A stretch of 64,000 nucleotides of DNA from Abyssalbus ytuae. GTDB taxonomy: Bacteria > Bacteroidota > Bacteroidia > Flavobacteriales > Flavobacteriaceae. A model generated the notes under the pieces. It had not been told where the DNA came from. It did no database searches and saw nothing but the letters and a program-made list of their open reading frames with translations. A program made the translations under genes and the position numbers. Of the stretch, positions 1 through 9,553 are shown piece by piece. How positions within the stretch are numbered: position 1 is the first letter of the stretch; every line of letters begins with the position of its first letter. Location: contig NZ_CP094358.1 in the NCBI RefSeq assembly GCF_022807975.1, forward strand, positions 2,356,001 through 2,420,000, in the 5' to 3' direction.

Positions 1-3
1 ATT

Positions 4-40
4 AAGGCTTCAGAGAATTTCAAACTTTGGAGCCTTTTTC
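4..40 (+). terminator. Terminator of an upstream gene outside the window
   Basis: An 8-bp stem pairs positions 4-11 (AAGGCTTC) with 29-36 (GGAGCCTT), with one U-G wobble, and runs into a T tract at 35-39. The orientation suits a plus-strand gene that ends left of the window. Confidence 0.45.
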
Positions 41-275
41 ATTTGCACATAATTTTACACAGGCTGTTAAAAACATTATTTGGCCTTCTTCGATAATTAG
101 GTAAAAGCAAAGGGATAATGCGCTAAATCGGTTTTACTATTTGTAATTGATTGATAAATTGATAAAACGATAATGGTCAATAAATTTAATTATGTTTTTA
201 TGAAAAAAGCTCAAAAACTCTGGGAACATTAAAATTATCGAATACTCTATTAAGTTATAATTTGCCTAAATGTAT

Positions 276-283
276 TAGTTTTG
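276..283 (+). promoter_or_regulatory. Candidate -7 element for the peroxidase gene
   Basis: TAGTTTTG matches the Bacteroidota -7 consensus TAnnTTTG and lies about 38 nt before the chosen start codon. No TTTG sits at the preferred distance upstream, so only half of the promoter is convincing. Confidence 0.35.
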
Positions 284-320
284 TATATAATTTTTTTATT
301 ATAAAACCTCAAATTTACTC

Positions 321-1469
321 TTGTTAAACTATAGGCTTTTGAAAAGAGGATGGTATTTAATCTTAGTGTTGCTTTTAATAGCTTTAGTTACCAGTTGGAA
401 GCAAAGTTCTCCTTCTATTTCTGAATTGCGAAAAATTTATAGCAATGGAGATACTTCCCTTTGGCCCAAAGCCTATTTACACTCTTCAGTTGTAGCTTAT
501 TTTGAGGAAATCGGGCCTTTGCCAGATATGGTATTTCCAGAAAACAACTCTTATTCAGACGCCAAAAGAGACCTTGGTAAAATGCTTTTTTTTGACCCAA
601 GGCTTTCCCAATCAGGACAGATTGCCTGTGCTTCATGTCATGATTCGCAATTGGGTTGGGCAGATGGTCGACGTGTTTCTTTCGGGCATGACCGTAGAAT
701 TGGAAAACGTAACGCCATGTCTATTCTGAATACCGGATTTGTAGATTCACTCTTCTGGGATGGTAGAGCCGATTCCCTGGAAGATCAAGTACATTTTCCT
801 GTTACAGATACAGTAGAAATGAATGCTCCTTTTCCATTAGCCATTGCCAATATAAAGAAAATTAAAGGGTACCATATTCTTTTTCAAAATGCATTTGGAG
901 ATAGTGCAGTTACACAAGAGAGGGTAGCCAGGGCCATTGCCACATACGAACGTACTTTAGTAAGCCGTAATAACCGGTTTGATAAATTTGTACAGGGAGA
1001 TAGCACTCAACTCACTGATAATGAAGTGCTGGGCCTTCACTTGTTCCGTACCAAGGCCAGATGCATCAATTGCCACCATTCTCCTTTGTTCTCGGACAAT
1101 CATTTTCATAATACGGGACTTTCTTATTATGGCAGGAAGTATGAAGATTTGGGCAGATATAACGTTACCGGAAAAAAAGATGATGTGGGCAAATTTCGAA
1201 CAGCATCGCTTAGAGAGCTGCAGTACACAGCACCTTATATGCATAATGGACTATTTCCTGTTTTGAGTGGTGTAATCAATATGTACGATGCAGGAATGCC
1301 CCGCCCCAAGCGTAAAGGACACCAATTAAATGACAGCCTTTTTCCCACTACCACACCATTGGTAGAACAGCTCAGTTTGACAGATCATGAAAAACAGGCT
1401 TTATTGGATTTTCTATTGACTCTTAGTCAAAGACGACACCGTGAGGCACCCCCCGAATTGGTACAATAA
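321..1469 (+). CDS. Di-haem cytochrome c peroxidase (CcpA/MauG family)
   Basis: The product has 382 residues with an N-terminal membrane anchor or signal segment (about 11-25). Two c-type haem sites are visible: C103-A-S-C106-H107 and C248-I-N-C251-H252. This spacing is typical of bacterial di-haem peroxidases and MauG-like proteins, which work in the periplasm; peroxide reduction or oxidative maturation of a partner are the family roles. The start is TTG at 321, because the first ATG (529) would lose the signal segment. The gene converges with the gingipain-like gene, with 2 nt between the stop codons, and is the only plus-strand member of this locus. Which of the two family activities applies cannot be told from sequence. 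The family call is firm. Confidence 0.88.
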   Translation: MLNYRLLKRGWYLILVLLLIALVTSWKQSSPSISELRKIYSNGDTSLWPKAYLHSSVVAYFEEIGPLPDMVFPENNSYSDAKRDLGKMLFFDPRLSQSGQIACASCHDSQLGWADGRRVSFGHDRRIGKRNAMSILNTGFVDSLFWDGRADSLEDQVHFPVTDTVEMNAPFPLAIANIKKIKGYHILFQNAFGDSAVTQERVARAIATYERTLVSRNNRFDKFVQGDSTQLTDNEVLGLHLFRTKARCINCHHSPLFSDNHFHNTGLSYYGRKYEDLGRYNVTGKKDDVGKFRTASLRELQYTAPYMHNGLFPVLSGVINMYDAGMPRPKRKGHQLNDSLFPTTTPLVEQLSLTDHEKQALLDFLLTLSQRRHREAPPELVQ

Positions 1470-1471
1470 AT

Positions 1472-3664
1472 TTAACGATACCAGAAGGCAGACAAACGGT
1501 TTATGGTTCTTAAAGCCTCTTCTCTTACTTCTTCCGGATAGTCGGTACTGTCCATAATTTCCTTGCAGCAGTCTAGAATCTTTTGTTTTTGGAATGATAA
1601 GTTAAACCATCCCAAGGCCTCTAACATATATACTTGTTGTTCCGGGTCACCGGCTTCTTTGGCAAAACGGCAGAATTCAGGCACTCCCGGGTGGTAATTG
1701 TAGTTGCGCAGACCGCGAATGGCAAATTTCACTTCTTTTTTTGAAGTATTAGAATCAAAAATTTCTGTGGCAGTTTTACTCCAACGACCGGTGTTTTTTT
1801 CAATCTCATTCCTTATGATAGGCTTTAATTCCTGAGAATGGACATAATAGGTGGTATGTGTATAAAGACTATCAAAAACTCCCATTACTTCATCTTTGGG
1901 AAACAGTTCAAGGGATTGTTTTATGTTGAATTCCTCCCGTATGGATGAGTTGTTTGCCATAGCAGCTGAAACCAAAGGGACCGCAAGTTTATCATCACCA
2001 CACTTACTTATCAAGTATAGGGCTTGTCTTCTTACAAACTCATAGGAATCATCCACAGCCAGTACCAGTGCCTCCTTGAAATAGTCATCATTAAAGGTGG
2101 TAAGTAATTTGAGGCACTCCATACGTACCACGCCATAAGGACTTTTTTTAAATGTATCCAGTAAAAGCTGAGGCAGGCCGGGATATGCATTCTCAAATAG
2201 TTTTCTGAGAGCCAGTGCTTGAATGTCGGCATAGGGAGAATTTAGTTTTTCTTCCCAAAATGCTGTGTTTTTTTCATGTTCGGACAAGGCTGTATTCAGG
2301 TCAAAAGAAACTTTATCAGAGGAAAACCGGAAAGTGGGATCGCCAATAATATGGGTCTCCAGATAGGCTACATGTTTTGCCCAATTGCCCACACGCATAC
2401 CTAAGCCAAGGAGGCCCACGAATTCATCTGGCCATTTGTCCTGCAGAGCACTCACCGAATTGGCATGAATCACTACGGTGTTGCCATCCCCAAAAATATA
2501 GGCTCCGGAAAGGTATTCGGATAGTTGGAATGCTCCGTTAAAGCATGAATCAAACATAATAAAACGAGTATTGGGGATATATCCTTCCATATCGGCAAGG
2601 GTAATGTCCATTTTAGCATAATTTATTGAATCTTGTGCTATTTGTTTTTCATCAAAAGAACCTTCAAACCATGATAAGGGAACACCATGCCTGTCGCTAT
2701 ATCCTTTTTTTACTGCGTTGAGATCCTTTCCCCTACGTTTCGCTGCCCGAAGTTTTGACCTTAAAAACAGTTTTACCCCCTCTACTTGTTGGGCAATGCC
2801 TTTTGTTTCGGGCAACCCGCTCAAGTATTGTGCGTCTTCGCCCCCATGATGGTGCAAGAGAGCCATATCCAAATCATTGCGCTGTAATTCGGACATCAAT
2901 CTTTGTCTAATATGGTCGTCAAAAGAAAAATCTATATACTCCAATCCATTTTGTTGTGTCTTTAACCATGGCAATTGTTCGTACAAGGCTATTTTTTCGT
3001 CCATTCGGGCAAGCATAGATTCTGAATTGTACCCGTGACCTGCAAAGAAGAGTGTCTCATCTAAAGGATTATTTTTCTTTTTAAGCCGAACTACTTTTTT
3101 GAGATACTTTTTAAGATCTTTATATTTGTGGTCCGATTCAAACGGTTTGATTCTGCCCGTATAGATCTCCGGGTGTAAGTATTGGCTCGATTCGGCTTTA
3201 AGTGTATAATAATGTAGGTTGGGGTATAAGGAATCTTTTTTCAAAAACTTAAACTCAAGGTCAAAATCGTCATAATATCTATCGGACGGAACCGAGGAAC
3301 GTTCCCATGAAAAACGATCCTGATCCATTTTAAAAGCACGGGTAAAATGCTGAGCGTCCCGAACCATGGGTACGGGAATATCTCCAATAAAAACAGCACC
3401 TTCCAGTGGGTGGTTGTCATCTTTATAGAGTTTGTTCAACTGTTCTCTTATGGCAGTTGATTCACCAAGAGAATCAATCAATATAATAGGTTCAAGCCCA
3501 TCATCTGCAATGGATGCGGCATAGGCATCAACTTCTTTTTTGGCTTGAGTATAACTTTCTTTATCAATTACAATGGCAAAGCCTGTAACTTTTGGTTTGG
3601 GGTTACAGGAAAAAATGGTGATGGCCATACAAAATGTAATAAATAATCTTGAATATAAAAGCAT
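1472..3664 (-). CDS. Gingipain-fold (C25/clan CD-like) lipoprotein with HEAT-like repeats
   Basis: The 730-residue product begins with a lipoprotein signal (Cys20 in FSC). Residues about 25-450 resemble the C25 caspase/gingipain fold: an H-H-G-G motif at 272-275 follows a hydrophobic strand, and D-S-C374-F-N-G follows another, the usual places of the clan CD His-Cys dyad. An IIGDPTFRF segment near 439-447 is also typical of C25 domains. Residues about 480-720 form alpha-helical repeats resembling HEAT repeats (ALALRKLFENAYPG, RRQALYLISKCGDDKLA), normally a protein-binding module. It is the last gene of the minus-strand run, 31 nt after the beta-barrel gene. A surface or periplasmic protease that processes partners of this locus is inference. 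It could instead be a non-catalytic C25 relative. Confidence 0.6.
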   Translation of the reverse strand: MLLYSRLFITFCMAITIFSCNPKPKVTGFAIVIDKESYTQAKKEVDAYAASIADDGLEPIILIDSLGESTAIREQLNKLYKDDNHPLEGAVFIGDIPVPMVRDAQHFTRAFKMDQDRFSWERSSVPSDRYYDDFDLEFKFLKKDSLYPNLHYYTLKAESSQYLHPEIYTGRIKPFESDHKYKDLKKYLKKVVRLKKKNNPLDETLFFAGHGYNSESMLARMDEKIALYEQLPWLKTQQNGLEYIDFSFDDHIRQRLMSELQRNDLDMALLHHHGGEDAQYLSGLPETKGIAQQVEGVKLFLRSKLRAAKRRGKDLNAVKKGYSDRHGVPLSWFEGSFDEKQIAQDSINYAKMDITLADMEGYIPNTRFIMFDSCFNGAFQLSEYLSGAYIFGDGNTVVIHANSVSALQDKWPDEFVGLLGLGMRVGNWAKHVAYLETHIIGDPTFRFSSDKVSFDLNTALSEHEKNTAFWEEKLNSPYADIQALALRKLFENAYPGLPQLLLDTFKKSPYGVVRMECLKLLTTFNDDYFKEALVLAVDDSYEFVRRQALYLISKCGDDKLAVPLVSAAMANNSSIREEFNIKQSLELFPKDEVMGVFDSLYTHTTYYVHSQELKPIIRNEIEKNTGRWSKTATEIFDSNTSKKEVKFAIRGLRNYNYHPGVPEFCRFAKEAGDPEQQVYMLEALGWFNLSFQKQKILDCCKEIMDSTDYPEEVREEALRTINRLSAFWYR

Positions 3665-3695
3665 ATAATTCTTTTTTGGTTTTATTGTTTAGCGT

Positions 3696-5261
3696 TTAAA
3701 AAATTAGCCCTAATCTGACCCCACTATATAAGCGATATGCACTTTTTTCAAAATAAGGGGTAGTACCTGTGGTTTGTAACCACCGGTTTTCAATGGCAAT
3801 GTAAGGCAATGTTGATTTGTTGAACAGTTTTGGAATTCCAAGTTTTAAGATCCCGTTTACGTTCAGGTAATCACTACTTCGGAAATAATGGTCGGGATAG
3901 CTTACCTGTTCTACCAGTTCAATTTCATCTATGTCCAAATCGGACTGAGGGTTGTAACGGTAATCCAGTTCGATATCAATAGAAAAATCTGTTTGGCCCG
4001 TTTGCCATTGTTTAAATACTCCCAACCTGGCGGTAAGATTGTAAATGTTCTGTGAATATCCTTCAGGATAGAAATCAGCCATATCCATCCGTAAGTTCAG
4101 TCCTGCTGATAATATTTGACTGATTCTTGTATCCCGAAGTTTACTCATCAGAGCATAACCTGCCCCAGCCTGCAGTATGGTTTTCTTATAGCGGATGGAT
4201 TCATTGTACACTTCCCAGTATTGGGTTCCTTCATTATCAGTGACCTGATGCTGGTCAAACCATTTCCCTTCTATTTCAGAAATGCCACCCTTGAGACTGA
4301 TTTCGTGTATTCCCCACTCCCGCACAAACCGGATTCGGTCGGATACCTCAAAGGATATTTTGGTATAATCTCCTGCCAGAAACCTGGTGTTACCTGAACC
4401 TTCCTCAGCTCTTTGGTAATCTTGGTGTAATTGTACCTCTAAAAGGTTAGTCCAATGGGAAGCTATGTATTGAGCCTGTAAAGATCCGCCATAATCCCAA
4501 CCTTTGTAAAATCTTGTCAAGTCATCACCAGAGAGACCTAAATATTTACCAAAACCCATAAAACGGAAATAGCGATAATTGGTATGGGTGTCTACTACGT
4601 CAAAATCCACTTTTTCCTTGAGGTAAGTTAAATATAGGTTAGTTCCCAGTACCCATTGTCCGCAGACGATAGAAACACCGGGTTTAAAAGAAAATAACAC
4701 GGATGATATTTCAGGACGAGGATCGGTTTGGTCTACCTTGTTGCCAACTTTATAGGAGAGAGCAAGCCCCCATATAAGGTTGCCAGCTGCATTTTTTGAA
4801 GACATTTTACCTTCCAGGTAAAAAATCTCGTTGTCATAATTTCCCCCAATGGAATCTGCAATTATGAACGGATTTTCCTCGGCGATAAAAGATGCATCAT
4901 TCCAAACAAGATTGTACTCTTTACTTTTTTGGTATTTTAATTTTCCGTAATATGAAATTTTGTTAGGTTTAGTATATCCTTCTGTTAAAAAACTGATGTT
5001 GTCAATTGACTTGGGGCTATTGTAATTAAAGAAACTACCCTGTTCTTGGGCAAAACCCAAAAAAGCCTTTCCTAATCGGGGTTGATTTATTTCAGCTATT
5101 CCAACAGGGTTATCGGAGGTGAGCCAGATATAATCTGCATATAACAATCTCAGCCCATTCAGGTTATTTAGAGACGAGTCTTCTATATTACTTTGCGAAC
5201 GGCAATTAAAACCGATAAACAAAAGGAATATAAAAAAGTAAAAACAGTTCTTTTTATACAT
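3696..5261 (-). CDS. Outer-membrane beta-barrel protein, DUF6850-like
   Basis: The 521-residue product has a signal peptide (to about residue 22, ending NCRSQS) and then alternating hydrophobic/aromatic strands typical of an outer-membrane barrel. It ends in a C-terminal aromatic residue (GLIF). The N-terminal half (GSFFNYN..., NPFIIADSIGGNYDNEIF) resembles what I know as the DUF6850 barrel family, which travels with DUF4876 proteins and TonB receptors in Bacteroidota. The family assignment is from memory and not from a search. The gene lies 67 nt downstream of the DUF4876 gene and 31 nt upstream of the gingipain-fold gene, so co-transcription is likely. The substrate is unknown. Confidence 0.6.
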   Translation of the reverse strand: MYKKNCFYFFIFLLFIGFNCRSQSNIEDSSLNNLNGLRLLYADYIWLTSDNPVGIAEINQPRLGKAFLGFAQEQGSFFNYNSPKSIDNISFLTEGYTKPNKISYYGKLKYQKSKEYNLVWNDASFIAEENPFIIADSIGGNYDNEIFYLEGKMSSKNAAGNLIWGLALSYKVGNKVDQTDPRPEISSVLFSFKPGVSIVCGQWVLGTNLYLTYLKEKVDFDVVDTHTNYRYFRFMGFGKYLGLSGDDLTRFYKGWDYGGSLQAQYIASHWTNLLEVQLHQDYQRAEEGSGNTRFLAGDYTKISFEVSDRIRFVREWGIHEISLKGGISEIEGKWFDQHQVTDNEGTQYWEVYNESIRYKKTILQAGAGYALMSKLRDTRISQILSAGLNLRMDMADFYPEGYSQNIYNLTARLGVFKQWQTGQTDFSIDIELDYRYNPQSDLDIDEIELVEQVSYPDHYFRSSDYLNVNGILKLGIPKLFNKSTLPYIAIENRWLQTTGTTPYFEKSAYRLYSGVRLGLIF

Positions 5262-5285
5262 AAAAGATTACCTAAAATAAAATAT

Positions 5286-5315
5286 GGAAGGCCCCTTTTT
5301 TATAGGATGCCTTCC
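5286..5315 (-). other. Intergenic hairpin between the DUF4876 and DUF6850 genes
   Basis: A 7-bp perfect stem (GGAAGGC at 5286-5292 with GCCTTCC at 5309-5315) lies in the 67-nt gap. No clear T tract follows on the minus strand, so it is more likely an attenuator or mRNA-stability element than a full terminator. Confidence 0.35.
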
Positions 5316-5328
5316 TGTACAATTTTCA

Positions 5329-6540
5329 TTAATCTACCGTTAAGGGGTGTTCAAACGGTGTAGGGGTTTGTGATCCAAGAAAATCTTCTGACGAATTGTT
5401 GGTATCTTGGTAAATGACCTTGCCATCTATAATCTGTTTTACTTTACGTCGGATGCTCTCGCTAACGTAGGTTCCGGAACACCATACCTTACCGGCATCT
5501 AAATCCGAAGGAAGTCTCTTATAGCGTTTTTCTTCTTCTACCCTAACCACTTCTACCGCGTCAATAACATAATCTTTGGGAACCATAAGGTATTCTGTGG
5601 TTGAAGTGCTTCCGGGTTTTGTCATTAAGTTAGCGGGGTCTTCGGCCCAGGTTACGGGATCGGTACCTTCCGGAAGCCTGAAAATAACCACAGCAGAACC
5701 AAAAACAGAATGGAGCCAATCGTACATTGTTGTAGATGTGGTAAACATCATTGATAGATTAGGTACTCCAGGCGCATCAGCGTCTTTGCCATCATTAATG
5801 TCTCCACAATAGGTTTCCCAGTTGGCACTGCCCAAATTAACAGGAGAGTTGGGATTGCCAGCTTCATCAGTTTGGTGATCAATACCGTCTTGGGCAATCA
5901 CAATACTGGTACGTGCTTCCAGAGGATAGTCGTCTCCGTCACCGGGAATATACCACACATGAAATTGCAGGGGCAGTTCATTCATTAATTCTCCCTCATT
6001 ATCTACCCAAACACTTTCGGAAGAGCTGGTAGGATTGAGCAGACCAATGCAGAGCCCGTCCAGATAAATAGTTTCATCTGAATTATTGTAGATTTCATGG
6101 AACTGATCAGAATAGTAACTTCCGTCTTCCAGGGTCTTTGACCCTGTATAATAGATTTCCTTAAAAACGAGGCCTCCTTCTAAAGCAGTAGCCTCGAGCG
6201 TAATTTCAAAAGAAGCGTCTGCGGAAACAGTAACTCCGTCCAATACACCGTTAAGGGCAAATTCCTCGGTTTCCCCCACCGCAGAAACCTCGTAGATTCC
6301 AGCCTCGAGTTCTTCAAAAGTGGCTGTTCCTGAAGCATCGGTTATAGCTGAATAGAAACTGCCAGAAAGGCTATGGGTTATTGTAACAGTAATACCTTCG
6401 GCTACACTTTCATCATATCCGTTAGGATAAGTTACCGTAACAGTAGCCGTGTAAGTTTGTGCCACATTGTCATCGTCGCTGCAAGCGGTAAAAAATAAAA
6501 CCATTATGGTCAGAAATAAAAATTTGGTTTGTTTTCCCAT
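5329..6540 (-). CDS. DUF4876 family lipoprotein
   Basis: The 403-residue product has a lipoprotein signal (TACSDDD, Cys20). An Ig/CNA-B-like beta domain at about 30-115 contains the repeated phrase ...TVTITHSL...ATFEELEAGIYEV. After it comes the DUF4876 core (VFKEIYYTGSKT..., DQFHEIYNNSDE), a domain that looks like an altered lamin-tail or beta-sandwich module. These proteins are Bacteroidota-specific and are commonly encoded beside TonB-dependent receptors; a surface-exposed substrate-capturing partner is the plausible role, but none is established to my knowledge. Twenty nt separate it from the receptor gene upstream, which supports one transcript. Confidence 0.75.
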   Translation of the reverse strand: MGKQTKFLFLTIMVLFFTACSDDDNVAQTYTATVTVTYPNGYDESVAEGITVTITHSLSGSFYSAITDASGTATFEELEAGIYEVSAVGETEEFALNGVLDGVTVSADASFEITLEATALEGGLVFKEIYYTGSKTLEDGSYYSDQFHEIYNNSDETIYLDGLCIGLLNPTSSSESVWVDNEGELMNELPLQFHVWYIPGDGDDYPLEARTSIVIAQDGIDHQTDEAGNPNSPVNLGSANWETYCGDINDGKDADAPGVPNLSMMFTTSTTMYDWLHSVFGSAVVIFRLPEGTDPVTWAEDPANLMTKPGSTSTTEYLMVPKDYVIDAVEVVRVEEEKRYKRLPSDLDAGKVWCSGTYVSESIRRKVKQIIDGKVIYQDTNNSSEDFLGSQTPTPFEHPLTVD

Positions 6541-6559
6541 AATATTTGAATTAGAATAT

Positions 6560-9436
6560 TTAAAATTTAAATTTTATCTCAGCCCCGAAATACATTCGGG
6601 AGTTTCGTTGTTGGTATAGATTAACCCTAACCCGTTTATGATAAGGGCGATGATTCAGAAAATTGTTGGCCATAAAGGACAAATCCAGGTTGTGAGCCAG
6701 TTCCTTCGTCAATCGGATATTCAACTGGGCCACAAATGGCAAGTTTTCCTCAAGGAAATAAGAATCGATATAGGTATTGACCATGGTGCGGTATGGTTGC
6801 TCTTGGTATAATGAGGGATCCCATTCATAATAATTGCCTGCCAAATCGATGTACCCTGTAGGAGCTACGTTTTTTATTACATTTTCTCCCTGGTATGTAT
6901 AAACATTCTCAACATCCACTTTTTCGTTGTTCCGGGTCACATATACATATGAATTACCATCCTCATCTTCGTAGAGGTATTGGGTTTTGTCAAACCAAAT
7001 AAGCTGGGCTGTTAACGAGACCACCATTTTGATGGAAGGAATATGGGTAATGGCCCTGATATTAGTGTTCAATCGTTGACGAACTTTTTTTTCGCCGGCA
7101 GGGTAAACGGCTATATAGGGAAAAGGATCCCCTTGATAAAGAGTGCTGAATCTTTGATAGGTTTCCCTGGTATTGTAAGTATCGGTATAAAACCAGGCTC
7201 CATCTACGATTAAATCAGTGCTTATTGGTGTAATGTTACCCAGATTAAAGGTATATTCTATCCCTTTTTTGATTCTGACTTGATCGTTCTTCGGAATATT
7301 GTAAAAATCAAATGCTGTATCCTGTACAGAAGTAGCTGCCATAATTTCGTCATTCTCGTAATAGTAAACCCCTTCTCCCTCCACAAAAAAAGGATTTTTG
7401 CCGGAACCTTCAACTTGGTATTCCTGATGTGTCAGGAATATGGGTACGCGCTTAAAATTAAAGCCACCGGTCTGTTTCTCACGGTAGGCGGTGATTTTAC
7501 CCGATACTTTTCCGAGGGTAAAATCCAGCCCGGCTTCCAGTTTATGATTGTACGAAGGTTTTAGGTTCGGGTTGCCGGTGTCTTCTATAATTTTTGTGGT
7601 AATCACAGCCAGGGAGCCTTCATCTCCATCATAGTAATTAAAGCTGGTTTCATCAAAATAGGCTTTATCAGGATACAGGTGCAGCAGTGTGGGCATTTTG
7701 GCTGCTACTCCATAACCAAAACGCAGGGCCAGATCATCAAAAACTTTATTGTTCTTTTGGTTCAGAAATTGATATCTCAGGTTCATCCGGGGCTCCATAG
7801 TAGTGGCTCCATTCGTTGTAAACAATCCCTTGGGTTGTGTGTTGTTGTATCTCAGTCCTATTTGGCCTGTAAATTCTGTAAATCCTATGGGAACATATAA
7901 TTTGTTTTCAACGAACATGGATAAGGTGTTCAGGGATGGGATATCTTTGTAAGACCTTGGTCGTAGTGTGCTTATGGAATTAATAGTTGGCGGATAGTTG
8001 ATATCAAACTGCTTGCCTTTACCGTTGTTGCCATCAGTACGCCATTCCACTCCCAATTTGAGATTATTGTGCCAATTACCGATATTAAATGCAGTATTTC
8101 CCTTAATTTGGGCAAAGATGTTGAAGGGCTTTCCGTCAATGGTCATTTCAGAATAATATTCGGAGGGGATAAAATCAGCCTCATGTTCGCCTTCATCATA
8201 GGATGTGGCCAGGGGCATGGTACCCGCTGTAACTGTTTGTAAGTTCTTGATGTAGTCTTCGTTATGGGTGTAGCTGCCCGAAAAATTATAAGACAGGTTG
8301 GTAAGCCACGGCAGATTGAGTTGCCACATTCCGTTTAATCCGGCACGAAACCCTTTAAAGCTGGAGTTGATGGCTTCTTCAGACTTTAATTCGGGATCGC
8401 TTTTAATTTCATCCACTGTTTCAAAATAGGATAGTTTAGCGTTCAGGGATAAAGGTTTGCTGTTCTTTAAGAATGTGTTTGAATAGCCTAAATTGCCTGT
8501 AATGCGTTTGAATCCTTCGTATTTTAAGTGCAAGTCAGGGTAGGATTCTGTATAATCTATCCCAAAATTCAGACTCCCTTTTTCATTGTTTAATAAAAAA
8601 CCTTTACTCAAATAAAAAATCTTGGTATTGGGGTCCAGAGCTATTTTGGCCTCATATGGGGTTTTTCCCGCTTTGGTCTTTACGATTACTGCCCCTGAGG
8701 TAAGATCTCCATACTCTGCTGATGGAATGCCACGAATCACTTCCACCGATTCAATATTTTCTGTTGTAATTCCTCTCAGGTCAATGCCCATCCCTGCTAC
8801 TGTAGGTGCAGTGTTCAGAGTACCGCTTTTTGATGTGGAAGTTATCTGCAGATTGGCATTGTTGGAAAGGGGTACTCCATCCACTATAATAGCAGCTCCG
8901 AGAGCACTGTTGTTATCCTCCTCCATCTCGCGTATCTTTATTTGGGCAGGCTTTCCCAGTGCTTCTGTAGGATTTTCAGTAATATGACCGGGCAAAAGCT
9001 GAAAAATGTCTGCTAAACTTTTTGGTTGAATATGGCGAATAGCGTTTTGCTCTATTTTGGATATGGTGTTTAATTTTTTTTCCTGTGCGGTGACTACTAC
9101 TTCAGACAGACTTAAGGATAATTCTTCGACCCCTATTGTCAGGGATGCCATGCCGGCTTCCACCACCACAGTAAGTTCTTTGTCTGCATAACCCAGACAA
9201 CTGAAGTTGATAACATAGGGTCCGGGTTCGATTTGTGATATTACAAACGATCCCTCTCCATCCGTTACTGCCCATTTACCCGTATCTTTTAATAATAGGG
9301 TGGCCATTCCAACAGGAGAACCCGATTGCTTTTCTACAACCCTGCCTCTTAAGTTGGTTTTTTCTTGGGCATAGGAGAGCCCGATAAATGATATTAAAAT
9401 AAAAAAAAGTTGAAATTTAGGGGAACACATAAACAA
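6560..9436 (-). CDS. TonB-dependent outer-membrane receptor
   Basis: The 958-residue product has a signal peptide (cleavage near ...LSYAQ, about residue 23), a carboxypeptidase-regulatory-like domain (about 25-112, NLRGRVVEKQSG...), a plug domain (about 120-255, with VEVIRGIPSAEYG and VDGVPLSNNA) and a 22-strand-type barrel ending in KFKF. It would import a large or scarce ligand across the outer membrane using TonB energy. The ligand is not readable from sequence. Downstream DUF4876 and beta-barrel genes and the nearby di-haem peroxidase make iron, haem or a redox-active ligand a reasonable guess, but this is inference. The start could be the first or the third residue (both Met). Confidence 0.9.
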   Translation of the reverse strand: MFMCSPKFQLFFILISFIGLSYAQEKTNLRGRVVEKQSGSPVGMATLLLKDTGKWAVTDGEGSFVISQIEPGPYVINFSCLGYADKELTVVVEAGMASLTIGVEELSLSLSEVVVTAQEKKLNTISKIEQNAIRHIQPKSLADIFQLLPGHITENPTEALGKPAQIKIREMEEDNNSALGAAIIVDGVPLSNNANLQITSTSKSGTLNTAPTVAGMGIDLRGITTENIESVEVIRGIPSAEYGDLTSGAVIVKTKAGKTPYEAKIALDPNTKIFYLSKGFLLNNEKGSLNFGIDYTESYPDLHLKYEGFKRITGNLGYSNTFLKNSKPLSLNAKLSYFETVDEIKSDPELKSEEAINSSFKGFRAGLNGMWQLNLPWLTNLSYNFSGSYTHNEDYIKNLQTVTAGTMPLATSYDEGEHEADFIPSEYYSEMTIDGKPFNIFAQIKGNTAFNIGNWHNNLKLGVEWRTDGNNGKGKQFDINYPPTINSISTLRPRSYKDIPSLNTLSMFVENKLYVPIGFTEFTGQIGLRYNNTQPKGLFTTNGATTMEPRMNLRYQFLNQKNNKVFDDLALRFGYGVAAKMPTLLHLYPDKAYFDETSFNYYDGDEGSLAVITTKIIEDTGNPNLKPSYNHKLEAGLDFTLGKVSGKITAYREKQTGGFNFKRVPIFLTHQEYQVEGSGKNPFFVEGEGVYYYENDEIMAATSVQDTAFDFYNIPKNDQVRIKKGIEYTFNLGNITPISTDLIVDGAWFYTDTYNTRETYQRFSTLYQGDPFPYIAVYPAGEKKVRQRLNTNIRAITHIPSIKMVVSLTAQLIWFDKTQYLYEDEDGNSYVYVTRNNEKVDVENVYTYQGENVIKNVAPTGYIDLAGNYYEWDPSLYQEQPYRTMVNTYIDSYFLEENLPFVAQLNIRLTKELAHNLDLSFMANNFLNHRPYHKRVRVNLYQQRNSRMYFGAEIKFKF

Positions 9437-9553
9437 CTTTATACGGGAAAAATCCCAGCCATTAAATAATGACGCAAGGTATTCTCAATTAAAGAACGAA
9501 ACAATCATCATAAATAATGATTTTATTTAAACTAAATAAAAATAATAATACTG

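Larger units (their letters stand above)
1..320. other. Gene-free left edge
   Basis: No coding region was recognised here. The stretch holds a terminator-like hairpin at its left end, presumably closing a gene outside the window, and a -7-like promoter element just before the cytochrome c peroxidase gene. The middle is plain A+T-rich DNA. Confidence 0.6.

Noticed and set aside
1472-3664. Broken gingipain gene
   Set aside because: The frame is intact, with signal peptide, dyad and repeats; only its activity is uncertain.
5286-5315. Full terminator within the DUF4876 operon
   Set aside because: The 7-bp stem lacks a T tract on the minus strand, so an operon-ending role is not supported.
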